Assembly: GCF_030531065.1 (NCBI RefSeq)
Contig: NZ_JAUNOQ010000020.1
Location: 1-35,775 of the forward strand
Source of the DNA: Phascolarctobacterium sp.
GTDB lineage: Bacteria; Bacillota; Negativicutes; Acidaminococcales; Acidaminococcaceae
Direction: 5' to 3'
DNA: 35,775 nucleotides
Shown here: positions 6,974 through 15,914 of the stretch, in pieces
Layout of the letters: every line of letters starts with the position of its first letter
How positions within the stretch are numbered: the stretch's first letter is position 1
Translations under genes and position numbers: made by a program
Notes under the pieces: generated by a model
What the model was told of the DNA's origin: nothing
Seen by the model: the letters and a program-made list of their open reading frames with translations, nothing else
Databases searched by the model: none

Positions 6974-7327
6974 ATGCCGATGTTGATTTTCGTTATTGTA
7001 TTGAGTATCATAGTAGCGTTGTTTGCCGTGCAGAACGCGGTTGCAGTTTCCTTGAATTTTGTTTTTTGGAGCTTCACGTCTTCGTTAGTGCTGGTTATTT
7101 TAGGCTCGTTTTTGGTGGGCGTACTGGTGGCCACCTGCTTTTTGCTGGCGATGAAAGCGCGCCATTATTTGCAGGATAAAAAGCTGCAGGAGCAGATTAC
7201 AGCTCTGCAAAGCGAGAAAAAACGTCTGGAGGAGCGCATCAATATGCTGCAGCATACGCAGAACCTGCACAAGGAGGCTGGCGCCGCCGAAGCTGGAGCT
7301 AAAGCGAAAGCGGGAGCAGAGCAATGA
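6974..7327 (+). CDS. LapA-domain (DUF1049) membrane protein
   Basis: A protein of 117 residues with two membrane helices (about 3-22 and 36-60), joined by the short LNFVFWSF turn, typical of the LapA/DUF1049 family. A cytoplasmic coiled coil follows (about 68-98: KLQEQITALQSEKKRLEERINML), then an Ala/Lys/Gly-rich tail. In E. coli, LapA works with LapB in controlling lipopolysaccharide assembly. Whether that holds here is not known. AAGGAG lies 10 nt before the ATG. Its TGA overlaps the ATG of recJ (ATGA), so the two are translationally coupled, and it opens the long run of genes up to aspS. Confidence 0.85.
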   Translation: MPMLIFVIVLSIIVALFAVQNAVAVSLNFVFWSFTSSLVLVILGSFLVGVLVATCFLLAMKARHYLQDKKLQEQITALQSEKKRLEERINMLQHTQNLHKEAGAAEAGAKAKAGAEQ

Positions 7328-9666
7328 TTGGCAAGCAGCGTATTTGGGAAATACGCGATTATGATAAGCATAAGGCCGGCTGTCTGGCGGCCGAGCTGGG
7401 CATTTCGCCGCTGGTGACGGGAATTTTGCTGGAGAGGGGATTAAACGATACCCAGTCCATGCGGGAGTTTCTGTATGGCAGCGACGCGCCCTTCCATGAC
7501 CCGTTTCTGTTGAAGGATATGGCTAAAGTTGTGGCGCGTATCGAGCGCGCTATCGCCGCAGGCGAGCAGATCACCGTTTACGGCGATTACGATGTGGACG
7601 GCATTACGGCGTCCTCCTTGCTGTATATTTATTTACGCGGCAGGGGAGCTAAGGCGGCTACCTATATTCCCCAGCGCAAAAGCGAGGGCTACGGTCTCAA
7701 CGACGAAGCGCTGCAAAGCATTGCCGGCGGCGGCACGACGCTGGTAATTACGGTGGACTGCGGTATCAGCGGCCTGCATGAGGTAGAAAACGCTCCCGAA
7801 AGCCTGGATATTATTATTACGGACCATCATACGGTGCCGGAGGCGCTGCCTCCGGCCTACGCTATCGTTAATCCCAAGCAGAGCGATTGCCGTTATCCCT
7901 TTAAGGAGCTCAGCGGCGTGGGCGTGGCATTTAAGCTGTGTCAGGCGCTGGAGCAGAAAAAGGGCGGCTCGCTGCCTGCGTGGCAGGATTTGACGGAGCT
8001 GGCGGCTTTGGGAACCGTGGCGGATATCGTGCCCTTGGTGGGAGAAAACCGCGAGCTGGTGCGCCGGGGCCTCAAGGCTATGGAAACGACGCGGCTGGTG
8101 GGCTTGAAGGCGTTGATTAGAGCCAGCGGCTGTCCGGAAAAGGGGATAGCCTCTGACAATATTGGCTTTGGCCTGGCGCCGCGGCTGAACGCCGTAGGCC
8201 GTTTGGAGCATGCCCAGTCGGCAGTGGAGCTGCTGGTTACGGATGACCCGGAGAAGGCGGACTGTATCGCTGCCGAGCTTAACCGGGAGAATGCTCTGCG
8301 TCAGGAGATCAGCCGCCAGATTATGGAGGAAGCGGAAGCGCAGCTGGCGCAGGAGGAGCATATCGATACGGCCATCGTGCTGGCCAGCGAAGGCTGGCAC
8401 CAGGGCGTTATCGGCATCGTAGCGTCGCGGCTGGTGGATAAATACCATCTGCCGACTATTTTGTTAAGCGTTGCCGGGGAGATGACCAAGGGCAGCTGCC
8501 GCAGCATACCGGCGCTGAATTTATACGAAGCGATTGCTGCGGAAAGCGATATTCTCACGCAGTTTGGCGGGCACCATCAGGCGGCGGGCTTAACGCTGCC
8601 GACGGCGAAGGTGGACGAATTCCGCCGCCGCTTCAGGGAATATGTGCGTACCCATCTGCAGCCGGAGGATTACCAGCCGCATCAGGTGGTGGACTGCGTT
8701 GTTCCGGGGCAGGGAGAGATAACCCTGCGCGATTTGCAGCAGCTGCAGCTTTTGGAACCCTGCGGCTGCGCCAATTTGACGCCGGTTTTCGCTTTTCAGA
8801 GCGCGCTCTTGCATAATCAAAGAGCCATGGGCAAGGAGCGCACCCATTTGCAGTTTACCCTGGATAAGGGGGATTTTTCCTATCGCTGCGTAATGTGGAA
8901 CAATGCCGATTTGCTGCCCTTTTTATTTGATAATATGATTGCCGACGTGGCCTTTCAGCCCCGGATCAACGTCTGGAATAATGAAACCAGCGTACAGCTG
9001 CATGCGGTGAGCATCAGGCAGCAGCTGACCATAGGCGATCTGCGCGCCGTCCATGAGAATAAATATGCTTTGCTGGCGGCTTCAGCCCGCGTGTATCCGC
9101 AGCTGACGGTATATATGGAGCAGCCGCAGAGGCTGGCCGAAGCCTGGAGCGGCAAGCGGCAGGGGCTGCTGTCCTATTTAACGGTGCGGCCTTATTCTGC
9201 CTGGCGGGAGCAAAGCGGCGGCATAGCGGCCTTTCTGGAATTGCCTGCGCTGGAGCTGCGGCAGCTGTGCCAGGATTTAAGCCGTCAGGGCGTGAGCAAC
9301 GTGCTGCTGCTGTTTCAGCAGCAGGATTTGGACGCGGCGTTGGCGCGGCTGGCGCTGGAGCATCCCAACAGGGACGGCATGGCCGCAGCTTATAAAGCCG
9401 TGATGGGCGAGTTGGCCGCTGCGGACGCGCTCAATATGGAATATTTGTTACAAAAACACCGCTGCGTTAGCAGGAACGCTATAAAAATTATGGCGGAGCT
9501 TGGCTTTATTACCCTGAATAATGGTATAATAAAAAAAGGTGTGATTAAGCGCTGCCGGCTGGAGGATTCACCCCTGTACGCAGCCCTGCAGCAGGAGCGG
9601 CAGCGCTTGGAAGCTGTTTATAGAGAAAATTTACGTCTGAGCCAGTACGAGCTGCTGCGCGGCTGA
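7324..9666 (+). CDS. recJ: single-stranded-DNA-specific 5'-3' exonuclease RecJ
   Basis: At 780 residues this is the long Firmicute form. The DHH phosphoesterase core is intact: DYDVDG (88-93), VDCG (144-147), DHH (167-169). The DHHA1 part has the GGHHQAAG motif near residue 420, then an OB-like domain (about 455-560) and a C-terminal extension of about 200 residues absent from E. coli RecJ. It degrades single-stranded DNA during recombinational and mismatch repair, with Mn2+/Mg2+ bound by the Asp/His residues. The start codon lies within the lapA stop, so it is coupled to lapA, and rel follows after 15 nt. Confidence 0.95.
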   Translation: MIGKQRIWEIRDYDKHKAGCLAAELGISPLVTGILLERGLNDTQSMREFLYGSDAPFHDPFLLKDMAKVVARIERAIAAGEQITVYGDYDVDGITASSLLYIYLRGRGAKAATYIPQRKSEGYGLNDEALQSIAGGGTTLVITVDCGISGLHEVENAPESLDIIITDHHTVPEALPPAYAIVNPKQSDCRYPFKELSGVGVAFKLCQALEQKKGGSLPAWQDLTELAALGTVADIVPLVGENRELVRRGLKAMETTRLVGLKALIRASGCPEKGIASDNIGFGLAPRLNAVGRLEHAQSAVELLVTDDPEKADCIAAELNRENALRQEISRQIMEEAEAQLAQEEHIDTAIVLASEGWHQGVIGIVASRLVDKYHLPTILLSVAGEMTKGSCRSIPALNLYEAIAAESDILTQFGGHHQAAGLTLPTAKVDEFRRRFREYVRTHLQPEDYQPHQVVDCVVPGQGEITLRDLQQLQLLEPCGCANLTPVFAFQSALLHNQRAMGKERTHLQFTLDKGDFSYRCVMWNNADLLPFLFDNMIADVAFQPRINVWNNETSVQLHAVSIRQQLTIGDLRAVHENKYALLAASARVYPQLTVYMEQPQRLAEAWSGKRQGLLSYLTVRPYSAWREQSGGIAAFLELPALELRQLCQDLSRQGVSNVLLLFQQQDLDAALARLALEHPNRDGMAAAYKAVMGELAAADALNMEYLLQKHRCVSRNAIKIMAELGFITLNNGIIKKGVIKRCRLEDSPLYAALQQERQRLEAVYRENLRLSQYELLRG

Positions 9667-9681
9667 CGTTGAAGGATAGGA

Positions 9682-11934
9682 GTGGGGAGAGGAATGCCCT
9701 CAACAGGAACTATTACCGATGTAGAAGAATTATTTGCTAAGATAGAGGAGTATCTGAGCCCGGAGCAGACGGCCTTTGTCCGCAGGGCCTATGAGCTGGC
9801 GGCTGACGCGCATAAAACCCAGGTGCGCAAATCCGGCGAGCCCTATATCATTCATCCAATAGGCGTGGTCGGCATTCTCGTGGGCCTGCAGATGGATGAA
9901 ACGACGCTGGCGGCCGCGTTCCTGCACGACGTTGTCGAGGATACGGATTATACGCTGGACGATTTGAAGGAGCGCTTCGGCGCAGTGGTAGCCAATCTGG
10001 TGGACGGCGTTACCAAGCTGGGCAAGATCGAATATATTTCCAAGGAAGACCGGCAGATAGAAAACTATCGCAAAATGTTTCTGGCCATGGCCCGCGATAT
10101 TCGCGTGGTTCTGATTAAGCTGGCCGACCGCCTGCACAATATGCGCACCATGAAGTATATGCCCGTGCATAAGCAGCAGTCCATTTCGCGGGAAACGCTG
10201 GAAATTTATACGCCGTTGGCTCACCGTCTGGGCATTTACACCATCAAATGGGAATTGGAAGATCTGGCCTTCCGCTATATGGAGCCGGAAATCTACTATG
10301 ATTTGATGGAGCAGGTAAAGATCAAGCGTCGCGAGCGCGAAGCCATGATTAACGACGCTATGGAAACCTTGAAGAAGGCCTTGGAAAAGGCCGGTATCCG
10401 CTGCGAAATTCAGGGACGCCCCAAGAACTTTTACAGCATCCATAAAAAGATGCTGCGCGACCATAAGCAGTTAAGCGAAATTTACGATTTGCTGGCTATC
10501 CGCGTGCTGGTGGATACGGTTACGGACTGCTACGGCACTCTGGGCATCGTGCATAGTATGTGGAAGCCCATTCCCGGCCGCTTTAAGGATTATGTAGCCG
10601 TGCCTAAATCCAATATGTACCAGTCGCTGCATACTACGGTGCTCAGCTCCGGCGGGCAGCCGCTGGAAATCCAGATCCGTACCTTTGAAATGCACCGCAT
10701 CAGCGAGTACGGTATCGCCGCCCACTGGCGCTATAAGGAGAGCGGCGGCAGCAAGCCCGCTGCCGGAGGCGACAAGGGCTTTGACGCCAAGCTGTCTTGG
10801 TTGCGCCAGCTGCTGGAATGGCACAACGATATGAACGATTCCCGTGATTTTGTCAACACGGTTAAAATGGATATTTTCGCCGACGAGGTCTTTGTTTTTA
10901 CGCCCCGCGGCGACGTTATCGACCTGCCCGTGGGCAGCGTGCCCATCGACTTTGCCTACCGGATCCATACGGACGTGGGCAACCGTTGCGTAGGCGCCAA
11001 GGTCAACGGCCGCATTGTGCCCTTGGATTACCAGCTGAAAAACGGCGACATCGTGGAGGTCATTACCTCCAAGCAGTCCAGCGGTCCCAGCCGCGACTGG
11101 ATCAATATTGTCGGCTCCAGCGATACGCGCAATAAGATTAAGAACTGGTTCAAGAAGGAACGCCGCGAGGAAAATATCGTTAAGGGCCGCGAGATGCTGG
11201 AGCGCGAGGTTAAGCGCCTCGGTTACGATATTAAAGTAATGACGACGCCGGAAAAATTAAGGGCCGTCGGCAATAAGCTGCGCATCGATACGGACGAAAA
11301 CCTGCTGGCCACGCTGGGCTACGGCGGCGTAACGCTGAACACCGTTATGTCCAAGCTGGTGGAACTGTATAAAAAAGAGCAGAAGCTGGAGACGACCAAG
11401 GATCTGGCGCAGGTTTTGGCGGAGCTGAAGCCGCGTAAATCCAAGGCTAAATCGAGCCACGGCATTTTGGTCAAGGGCGAGGAGGGCATTATGGTGAAGC
11501 TGGCCCGCTGCTGCAACCCGATTCCCGGCGACCCGGTTATCGGTTATATTACACGCGGCAGCGGTATATCCGTACACCGTGCCGATTGTCCCAACGTGCT
11601 GTCCAATAATCCTGACGAGCAGCGCCGCCTGATCGAGGTTTCCTGGGATGTGGGCATCGACGACGTTTACAAGGTTAATATTATGATAACCTCTCAGGAC
11701 CGCCCAGGCATGATGAGCGATATTATGAATATCACCAGCGAAGCGAAGCTGAATATTTTCTCCCTGAGCTGTCATACGGACAAAAATAAAACGGCGACCA
11801 CTCACATGGGGCTGGATATTACCAGCCTGGAGCAGCTGGAATACGTTATGAACCGTATTCGCCGCATGAAGGGCGTCTATAACGTAGAGCGCGTAGTTTC
11901 CACGGCCAACGCCGGGGGAGGTAAGCGCAAATGA
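9682..11934 (+). CDS. rel: bifunctional (p)ppGpp synthetase/hydrolase Rel
   Basis: A full-length RSH protein of 750 residues. The hydrolase domain has HDVVED (82-87). The synthetase domain has the RFKD motif (300-303), the RxKD form found in bifunctional Rel/SpoT rather than the ExDD form of synthase-only RelA. Next come TGS (about 410-470: [18 protein letters not shown]), a zinc-finger domain with CCNPIPGD and HRADC (about 610-640) and a C-terminal ACT domain. It makes and degrades (p)ppGpp in the stringent response on ribosomes. The start is uncertain: GTG at 9682 has AAGGA 5 nt away, and ATG at 9694 has GGGGAG 4 nt away. The last 4 nt overlap dtd. Confidence 0.96.
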   Translation: MGRGMPSTGTITDVEELFAKIEEYLSPEQTAFVRRAYELAADAHKTQVRKSGEPYIIHPIGVVGILVGLQMDETTLAAAFLHDVVEDTDYTLDDLKERFGAVVANLVDGVTKLGKIEYISKEDRQIENYRKMFLAMARDIRVVLIKLADRLHNMRTMKYMPVHKQQSISRETLEIYTPLAHRLGIYTIKWELEDLAFRYMEPEIYYDLMEQVKIKRREREAMINDAMETLKKALEKAGIRCEIQGRPKNFYSIHKKMLRDHKQLSEIYDLLAIRVLVDTVTDCYGTLGIVHSMWKPIPGRFKDYVAVPKSNMYQSLHTTVLSSGGQPLEIQIRTFEMHRISEYGIAAHWRYKESGGSKPAAGGDKGFDAKLSWLRQLLEWHNDMNDSRDFVNTVKMDIFADEVFVFTPRGDVIDLPVGSVPIDFAYRIHTDVGNRCVGAKVNGRIVPLDYQLKNGDIVEVITSKQSSGPSRDWINIVGSSDTRNKIKNWFKKERREENIVKGREMLEREVKRLGYDIKVMTTPEKLRAVGNKLRIDTDENLLATLGYGGVTLNTVMSKLVELYKKEQKLETTKDLAQVLAELKPRKSKAKSSHGILVKGEEGIMVKLARCCNPIPGDPVIGYITRGSGISVHRADCPNVLSNNPDEQRRLIEVSWDVGIDDVYKVNIMITSQDRPGMMSDIMNITSEAKLNIFSLSCHTDKNKTATTHMGLDITSLEQLEYVMNRIRRMKGVYNVERVVSTANAGGGKRK

Positions 11935-12380
11935 GAGCGGTAGTACAGCGGGTGGACCGCGCCAGCGTTACGGTGGACGGGCAGCTTACCGGTAAGGTAG
12001 AACGGGGGCTGCTGGTACTTTTAGGCGTGGCCGAGGGAGACACGGAAAAGGATTTGCATTATATCGTGGATAAGGTGTGCGGCCTGCGTATTTTTGAGGA
12101 CGCCGCAGGCAAAATGAATCTTTCGGTGCAGGATATCGGCGGTTCGCTGCTGGCGGTGTCCCAGTTTACGCTGTGCGGCGACTGCCGCAAGGGCAAGCGT
12201 CCTTCCTTCGATAAGGCGGCCAAGCCGGATATAGCAAACGCTTTTTACGAGCAGTTTGTGGAGCAGTGCCGCGCCAAAGGGCTGCCGGTGGAAACCGGCG
12301 TCTTCCGCGCCCACATGCTGGTGGAGCTGGTGAATAACGGACCGGTAACTATTTTGTTGGATTCAACTAAAATTCTTTGA
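11931..12380 (+). CDS. dtd: D-aminoacyl-tRNA deacylase
   Basis: A 149-residue protein with the two family signatures SQFTL (77-81) and NNGPVT (135-140), the latter being the Gly-cisPro loop that enforces chirality. It hydrolyses D-amino acids, and Gly, mischarged on tRNA in the cytoplasm. The ATG overlaps the rel stop (ATGA), a classic rel-dtd arrangement in Firmicutes. Length and ends are normal. Confidence 0.96.
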   Translation: MRAVVQRVDRASVTVDGQLTGKVERGLLVLLGVAEGDTEKDLHYIVDKVCGLRIFEDAAGKMNLSVQDIGGSLLAVSQFTLCGDCRKGKRPSFDKAAKPDIANAFYEQFVEQCRAKGLPVETGVFRAHMLVELVNNGPVTILLDSTKIL

Positions 12381-12412
12381 TTTAATATATTTTGATATGT
12401 AGGAGGCATGGC

Positions 12413-13039
12413 ATGAAAATATACGGAGCAGAGGTAGGCATGCTGGCTACCAATTGCTATTTTGCTGTTAACGAGGAGCTGGGCGAGGGCGTTATTGTGG
12501 ACCCCGGCGCAGACTGCGACGCTATTTTACGCATGGCGGAGCAGGCGAAGGCGAAAATCACAGCTATTTTGCTTACCCACGGTCATAGCGACCATATCGG
12601 CGCTTTAAACGAGCTGCGCAAGGCTACGGGCGCGCCGGTTTACATCAGCGCGGGCGACGAGCCCTGCCTGGCAAAGGCCGACGTTAATTTATCGTTTTTT
12701 ATTGGCTATGCCATTAAGTGCGAGCCGGCGGAACATATCGTCAAGGACGGAGATATGCTGGAGCTGGCAGGCATGCAGTTCAAGGTGCTGGCTACGCCCG
12801 GCCATACCAAGGGCGGCGTTTGCTATTATTTGGAGGCTGACGGCGTAATGTTCGTGGGCGATACTATTTTCTGCGAATCCATAGGCCGTACCGATTTGCC
12901 CGGCGGCAGCTACAAAGAGCTGCTGCAATCCATCAAGAGTAAAATTTTGCCGCTGAGCGACGACGTGAAGCTGCTGCCCGGCCACGGGCCGTCCACTACA
13001 GTCGGCTGGGAGCGCCGCAGAAATCCGTTCCTGCAATAA
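12413..13039 (+). CDS. metallo-beta-lactamase-fold hydrolase (YqgX/GloB-like)
   Basis: The protein of 208 residues has the metal-binding HGHSDH (His56, His58, Asp60, His61), a second His in PGHTKGG, the bridging Asp in FVGDTIF and the last His in LPGHGPST. It ends with ERRRNPFL, as in the YqgX branch of glyoxalase II-like enzymes, so a thioester hydrolase acting on small acyl-glutathione or bacillithiol-type substrates is possible but unproven. The start at 12413 is chosen from the AGGAGG 6 nt upstream. The in-frame start at 12392 lacks a ribosome site. The stop codon lies inside the first copy of a 16-bp direct repeat (13026-13041). Confidence 0.92.
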   Translation: MKIYGAEVGMLATNCYFAVNEELGEGVIVDPGADCDAILRMAEQAKAKITAILLTHGHSDHIGALNELRKATGAPVYISAGDEPCLAKADVNLSFFIGYAIKCEPAEHIVKDGDMLELAGMQFKVLATPGHTKGGVCYYLEADGVMFVGDTIFCESIGRTDLPGGSYKELLQSIKSKILPLSDDVKLLPGHGPSTTVGWERRRNPFLQ

Positions 13040-13041
13040 TT
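13026..13041 (+). repeat. 16-bp direct repeat, left copy
   Basis: CGTTCCTGCAATAATT encodes the last residues and the stop of the MBL hydrolase gene. An exact second copy is at 13203-13218, just before the next start codon. The copies bound a 161-bp segment holding the palindromic repeat. Confidence 0.95.
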
Positions 13042-13081
13042 TTATAAAAGATTGTAAATATAGAGAAAGTAATACGAGATT

Positions 13082-13200
13082 AGCTCCCCCAGTCACCTTT
13101 GGTGACAGCCCCCTCTAAGAGGGGGCAAAAGGCTTTAGCATAACTTTTACCTCCCTCGTTGAGGGAGGTGCTGCGAGCTTGCGAGCAGACGGAGGGAGTT
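13082..13200 (+). repeat. MITE-like palindromic repeat, copy 1
   Basis: The element starts AGCTCCCCCAG and ends CGGAGGGAGTT, an imperfect terminal inverted repeat. Internal hairpins are GTCACC/GGTGAC (about 13092-13105), GCCCCCTC/GAGGGGGC (13108-13126) and ACCTCCCTC/GAGGGAGGT (13149-13169), then a GCGAGCTTGCGAGCAG segment. It belongs to the CCCTC/GAGGG intergenic repeats I recall from many gut Firmicutes. It has no coding capacity. A second, diverged copy is at 15744-15882. Confidence 0.85.
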
Positions 13201-13202
13201 AT

Positions 13203-13218
13203 CGTTCCTGCAATAATT
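13203..13218 (+). repeat. 16-bp direct repeat, right copy
   Basis: Exact second copy of CGTTCCTGCAATAATT, ending 1 nt before the start codon of the AI-2E transporter gene. It matches the end of the hydrolase gene at 13026-13041 and marks a duplication or insertion boundary. Confidence 0.95.
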
Positions 13219-13219
13219 A

Positions 13220-14290
13220 ATGATGTTTAAATATTGGTCGCAAGTAAAGCAAAGTACAATTTTTAAATTGGCCGTTACGGCGGGCGTGTCCTATGTGCTG
13301 TACCTGTTGGCCGGTTTTATGCTGCCGGTTTGGCTGGCGGTAGCCTTGGCCTTCGCGTTGTACCCCTTGGTCAACGCTATTTCGCAGGTGCGCATGGCTC
13401 ATGGCATGATCCAGCTGTCGTGGGCGGTGGCGATTATTTTGGCGCTGCTGGCGTTTGCCATTTTCTTTATTATCGTTATCGCCTTTATCGTGCTGCCGCT
13501 TTTTGGGCAGATGAACGAATTTCTGCTGAAGCTGCCGCAGCTTGCCGCGAAGTCCAACATCCAGAGCCTGGATGCGCTTCTGCGCGACCCGACGCGCATA
13601 CCCATGCTGCCATCAAGCTTCGATATGCTGGTGGACAGCATGATTAACTGGGCCATGGGCTTTGTGAGTATGGTGCTGCGCAATCTGCTGCAAAGCAGTC
13701 TGGATATTGTGCAGAACCTGATTGGTATGATTATCGTGCCTTTTTTGGCGTTCTACTTCTTGAAGGATTGGCGCGTGCTGCGCGAAATGATCGTCAACCT
13801 GTTTAATTACGACGTTCAGCCCAAGGCCGCTCATGTTATCGATGAAATTGGGCGCACGCTGAGCGCGTATGTGCGCGGCTTGTTTAAGCTGAGCCTGATT
13901 TCCGGCTTTGTAATTACCGTCGGCACGGCGCTATTGGGCGTGGAATTTCCTCTGGTGCTGGGCTTTTGGGCTATTTTGGCCGAAACCGTGCCGGTCGTCG
14001 GCTCGCTGATGGGCGCAGTTCCGGCGATTTTTATCGCCTATGGGCAAAGCCCGACGGCGGCGCTGCATGTGGCGATTTTTTACGCCGTGTATTATCAGCT
14101 GGACGCCAACTATATTCTGCCCAAGATTATGGGACAGAAGATCGACCTGCATCCTGTGCTGGTTATTGCCAGCCTGCTGATTGGCGCTAAGCTGTTCGGC
14201 ATTTTGGGCATGGTTTTCGCCGTGCCTGTGGCGGCCGTTTACCGGGTGCTGTACAAGGAGCTGTGGCATGCGGAGGAAACCCGTCCATGA
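13220..14290 (+). CDS. AI-2E family (PerM/UPF0118) transporter
   Basis: The 356-residue protein has about seven or eight membrane helices in the order typical of the family. There is an N-terminal pair (13-65), a helix at 60-90, a long amphipathic middle region (about 95-150) and a C-terminal block with GFWAILAETVPVVGSLMGA and LHPVLVIASLLIGAKLFGILGM. Family members export autoinducer-2 or act as Na+/H+ antiporters, so the substrate cannot be told from sequence. No Shine-Dalgarno is seen within 15 nt of the ATG. It may depend on reinitiation after the hydrolase gene, although a repeat now separates them. Its end overlaps hemZ by 4 nt. Confidence 0.92.
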   Translation: MMFKYWSQVKQSTIFKLAVTAGVSYVLYLLAGFMLPVWLAVALAFALYPLVNAISQVRMAHGMIQLSWAVAIILALLAFAIFFIIVIAFIVLPLFGQMNEFLLKLPQLAAKSNIQSLDALLRDPTRIPMLPSSFDMLVDSMINWAMGFVSMVLRNLLQSSLDIVQNLIGMIIVPFLAFYFLKDWRVLREMIVNLFNYDVQPKAAHVIDEIGRTLSAYVRGLFKLSLISGFVITVGTALLGVEFPLVLGFWAILAETVPVVGSLMGAVPAIFIAYGQSPTAALHVAIFYAVYYQLDANYILPKIMGQKIDLHPVLVIASLLIGAKLFGILGMVFAVPVAAVYRVLYKELWHAEETRP

Positions 14291-15744
14291 ATAATAATCA
14301 ATTAAGCTTTAGCCTGCGGCATAATTTGCCGTGGGAGATAACGCGGCCCGTGTGCGACATGGCCGCGTTCTTTGACTATAAGCCGTCGGAGCGGGGCAGG
14401 GCGCTGCTGACGCTGACGCGGACGGCCTCCGGCGTAACTGCCGTGCTGGAGGAAGCGGGACGGCGCGTTACGGCGGATGTGGCTTGGAGCGCCGCGGCTG
14501 GCGGGCTTACCAGCGGCGAAGCGTCGCGCTGCGTCAAGCTGGCAGTGCTGCAAGCGTTCAGTGCGCTGACGTGTAGGCGGCCGCAGCTGCCCTGGGGCAT
14601 TTTGACCGGCGTGCGTCCGGGCAAGTTGGCTCATAAGTTGCTGGACGAGGGCGTGAGCGCCGCTTTGCTGCCTGAGTTTTTGAACCGCAAGTATCTGCTG
14701 CCGGAAACTCAGGGCAGCTTGCTGCGCGATATTGCCGTCAGGCAAAAGGCGCTGCTGCCCGACGCGACGCGCTTACAGGACGCCGGTATCTACATAGGCG
14801 TACCCTATTGCCCGTCGCGGTGCGGCTATTGCTCGTTTCCGGCGGGAATTGTGCCGCAGGACGAAGAATCTCAGCAAAACTTTGTAAATTTGATTGAACA
14901 AGATATCCAAAATGTGGTACAATTATTAAGTATGCATAGTTTGTCCCTGCGCTCGCTGTATATCGGCGGAGGTACGCCTACCAGTCTGGGTGAAAAAGCC
15001 TTCGGCGGATTGCTGCGGGCTGCGTCGCGTTTGCTGGCAGGAACCGGCGTCAGCGAATTTACCGTGGAGGCGGGCAGGCCGGACTGCTTTAGTCCGGGCA
15101 AATTAGCCGCTATGGAGGCGGCGGGGGTGAACCGCATCAGCGTGAATCCCCAGACCTTTCACGACGGAACCTTAAAGCTCATTGGCCGCCGTCATACGGT
15201 AACTGATTTTTACCGCGCTTACGCTATGGTGCGTCAAAGCGCGATTCCTGTAGTGAATATGGATTTGATTATCGGCTTGCCCCAGGAAAGCGAGGCTGAT
15301 ATCGCCTACAGTCTGGAGCAGGCAAAGAGCTTAGCGCCGGAAAATTTGACCGTCCATACGCTGACGTTAAAGCGCAGCGCGCCGCTCTTCGGGTCGGCTA
15401 TGACGCTGGACGCCGACGCGGCGGCGAGAATGGTGGAGCGGGGCAGAAGCGTTGCGCAAGCAATGGGTCTGGCGCCCTATTATTTGTACCGGCAGCATTA
15501 TATGCTGGGGCATTTGGCTAATATCGGCTATGCCAAGCCGGGTACGGAAAGCGTTTATAACATTCAGATGATGGAGGAGCGCCATCCCGTCATTGGCATC
15601 GGGCCTGCGTCGGCCAGCAAAGCGCCCTTGGCGGACGGGCACCACCTGCGCAAGCTGAATATGCCGAAGAATGTGGCGGTTTATGCCAGGAGCCTGCCGG
15701 AGCTGTGCCGCAAGCGAGCAGCGTTGTTTGCAAGCAATATTTAA
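14287..15744 (+). CDS. hemZ: oxygen-independent coproporphyrinogen dehydrogenase HemZ (radical SAM)
   Basis: A protein of 485 residues. An N-terminal domain of about 165 residues with LPWGILTGVRPGK (101-113) marks HemZ rather than HemN. The radical SAM domain follows with CPSRCGYC (Cys175, 179, 182), which binds the 4Fe-4S cluster, then YIGGGTPTSL and the C-terminal HemN-type region (YYLYRQHYMLG). The reaction is oxidative decarboxylation of coproporphyrinogen III to protoporphyrinogen, or a related heme step. The start at 14287 has GGAGGAA 8 nt upstream and overlaps the previous stop as ATGA. The last base of its TAA is also the first base of a palindromic repeat. Confidence 0.94.
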   Translation: MNNNQLSFSLRHNLPWEITRPVCDMAAFFDYKPSERGRALLTLTRTASGVTAVLEEAGRRVTADVAWSAAAGGLTSGEASRCVKLAVLQAFSALTCRRPQLPWGILTGVRPGKLAHKLLDEGVSAALLPEFLNRKYLLPETQGSLLRDIAVRQKALLPDATRLQDAGIYIGVPYCPSRCGYCSFPAGIVPQDEESQQNFVNLIEQDIQNVVQLLSMHSLSLRSLYIGGGTPTSLGEKAFGGLLRAASRLLAGTGVSEFTVEAGRPDCFSPGKLAAMEAAGVNRISVNPQTFHDGTLKLIGRRHTVTDFYRAYAMVRQSAIPVVNMDLIIGLPQESEADIAYSLEQAKSLAPENLTVHTLTLKRSAPLFGSAMTLDADAAARMVERGRSVAQAMGLAPYYLYRQHYMLGHLANIGYAKPGTESVYNIQMMEERHPVIGIGPASASKAPLADGHHLRKLNMPKNVAVYARSLPELCRKRAALFASNI

Positions 15745-15882
15745 GCTCCCCCAGGCATTTTGCTAGGCAAAATGCCAGCCCCCTCAAAGAAGGGGCAATA
15801 TATTTAGCAGATATTTGACCTTTTTCCTTCCTCTTAGAGGAAGGTGGCTGCGAGCTTGCAAGCGAGCAGACGGAAGGAGTTT
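15744..15882 (+). repeat. MITE-like palindromic repeat, copy 2
   Basis: It has the same ends as copy 1 (AGCTCCCCCAG, CGGAAGGAGTT) and the same internal order: GGCATTTTGC/GCAAAATGCC (15754-15776), GCCCCCTC/GAAGGGGC (15778-15796, one mismatch), CCTTCCTC/GAGGAAGG (15826-15844), then the GCGAGC segment. It fills the hemZ-hisS gap. Paired bases have changed together relative to copy 1. A TATAAT at 15886-15891 just beyond may help transcribe hisS. Confidence 0.85.
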
Positions 15883-15914
15883 TTATATAATAAAGTATAT
15901 AAGGAGGCAACGAC

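Noticed and set aside
6853-7179. A 108-codon frame upstream of and overlapping lapA
   Set aside because: Its start lies in a hairpin arm, it has no ribosome site, and most of it overlaps the better-supported lapA.
7633-8448. A 271-codon minus-strand frame opposite recJ
   Set aside because: Arg/Gln/His-rich shadow of recJ without a ribosome site.
13082-15882. CRISPR-like array formed by the repeated palindromes
   Set aside because: There are only two diverged copies 2.5 kb apart, with genes between them. They are MITE-like repeats, not a repeat-spacer array.
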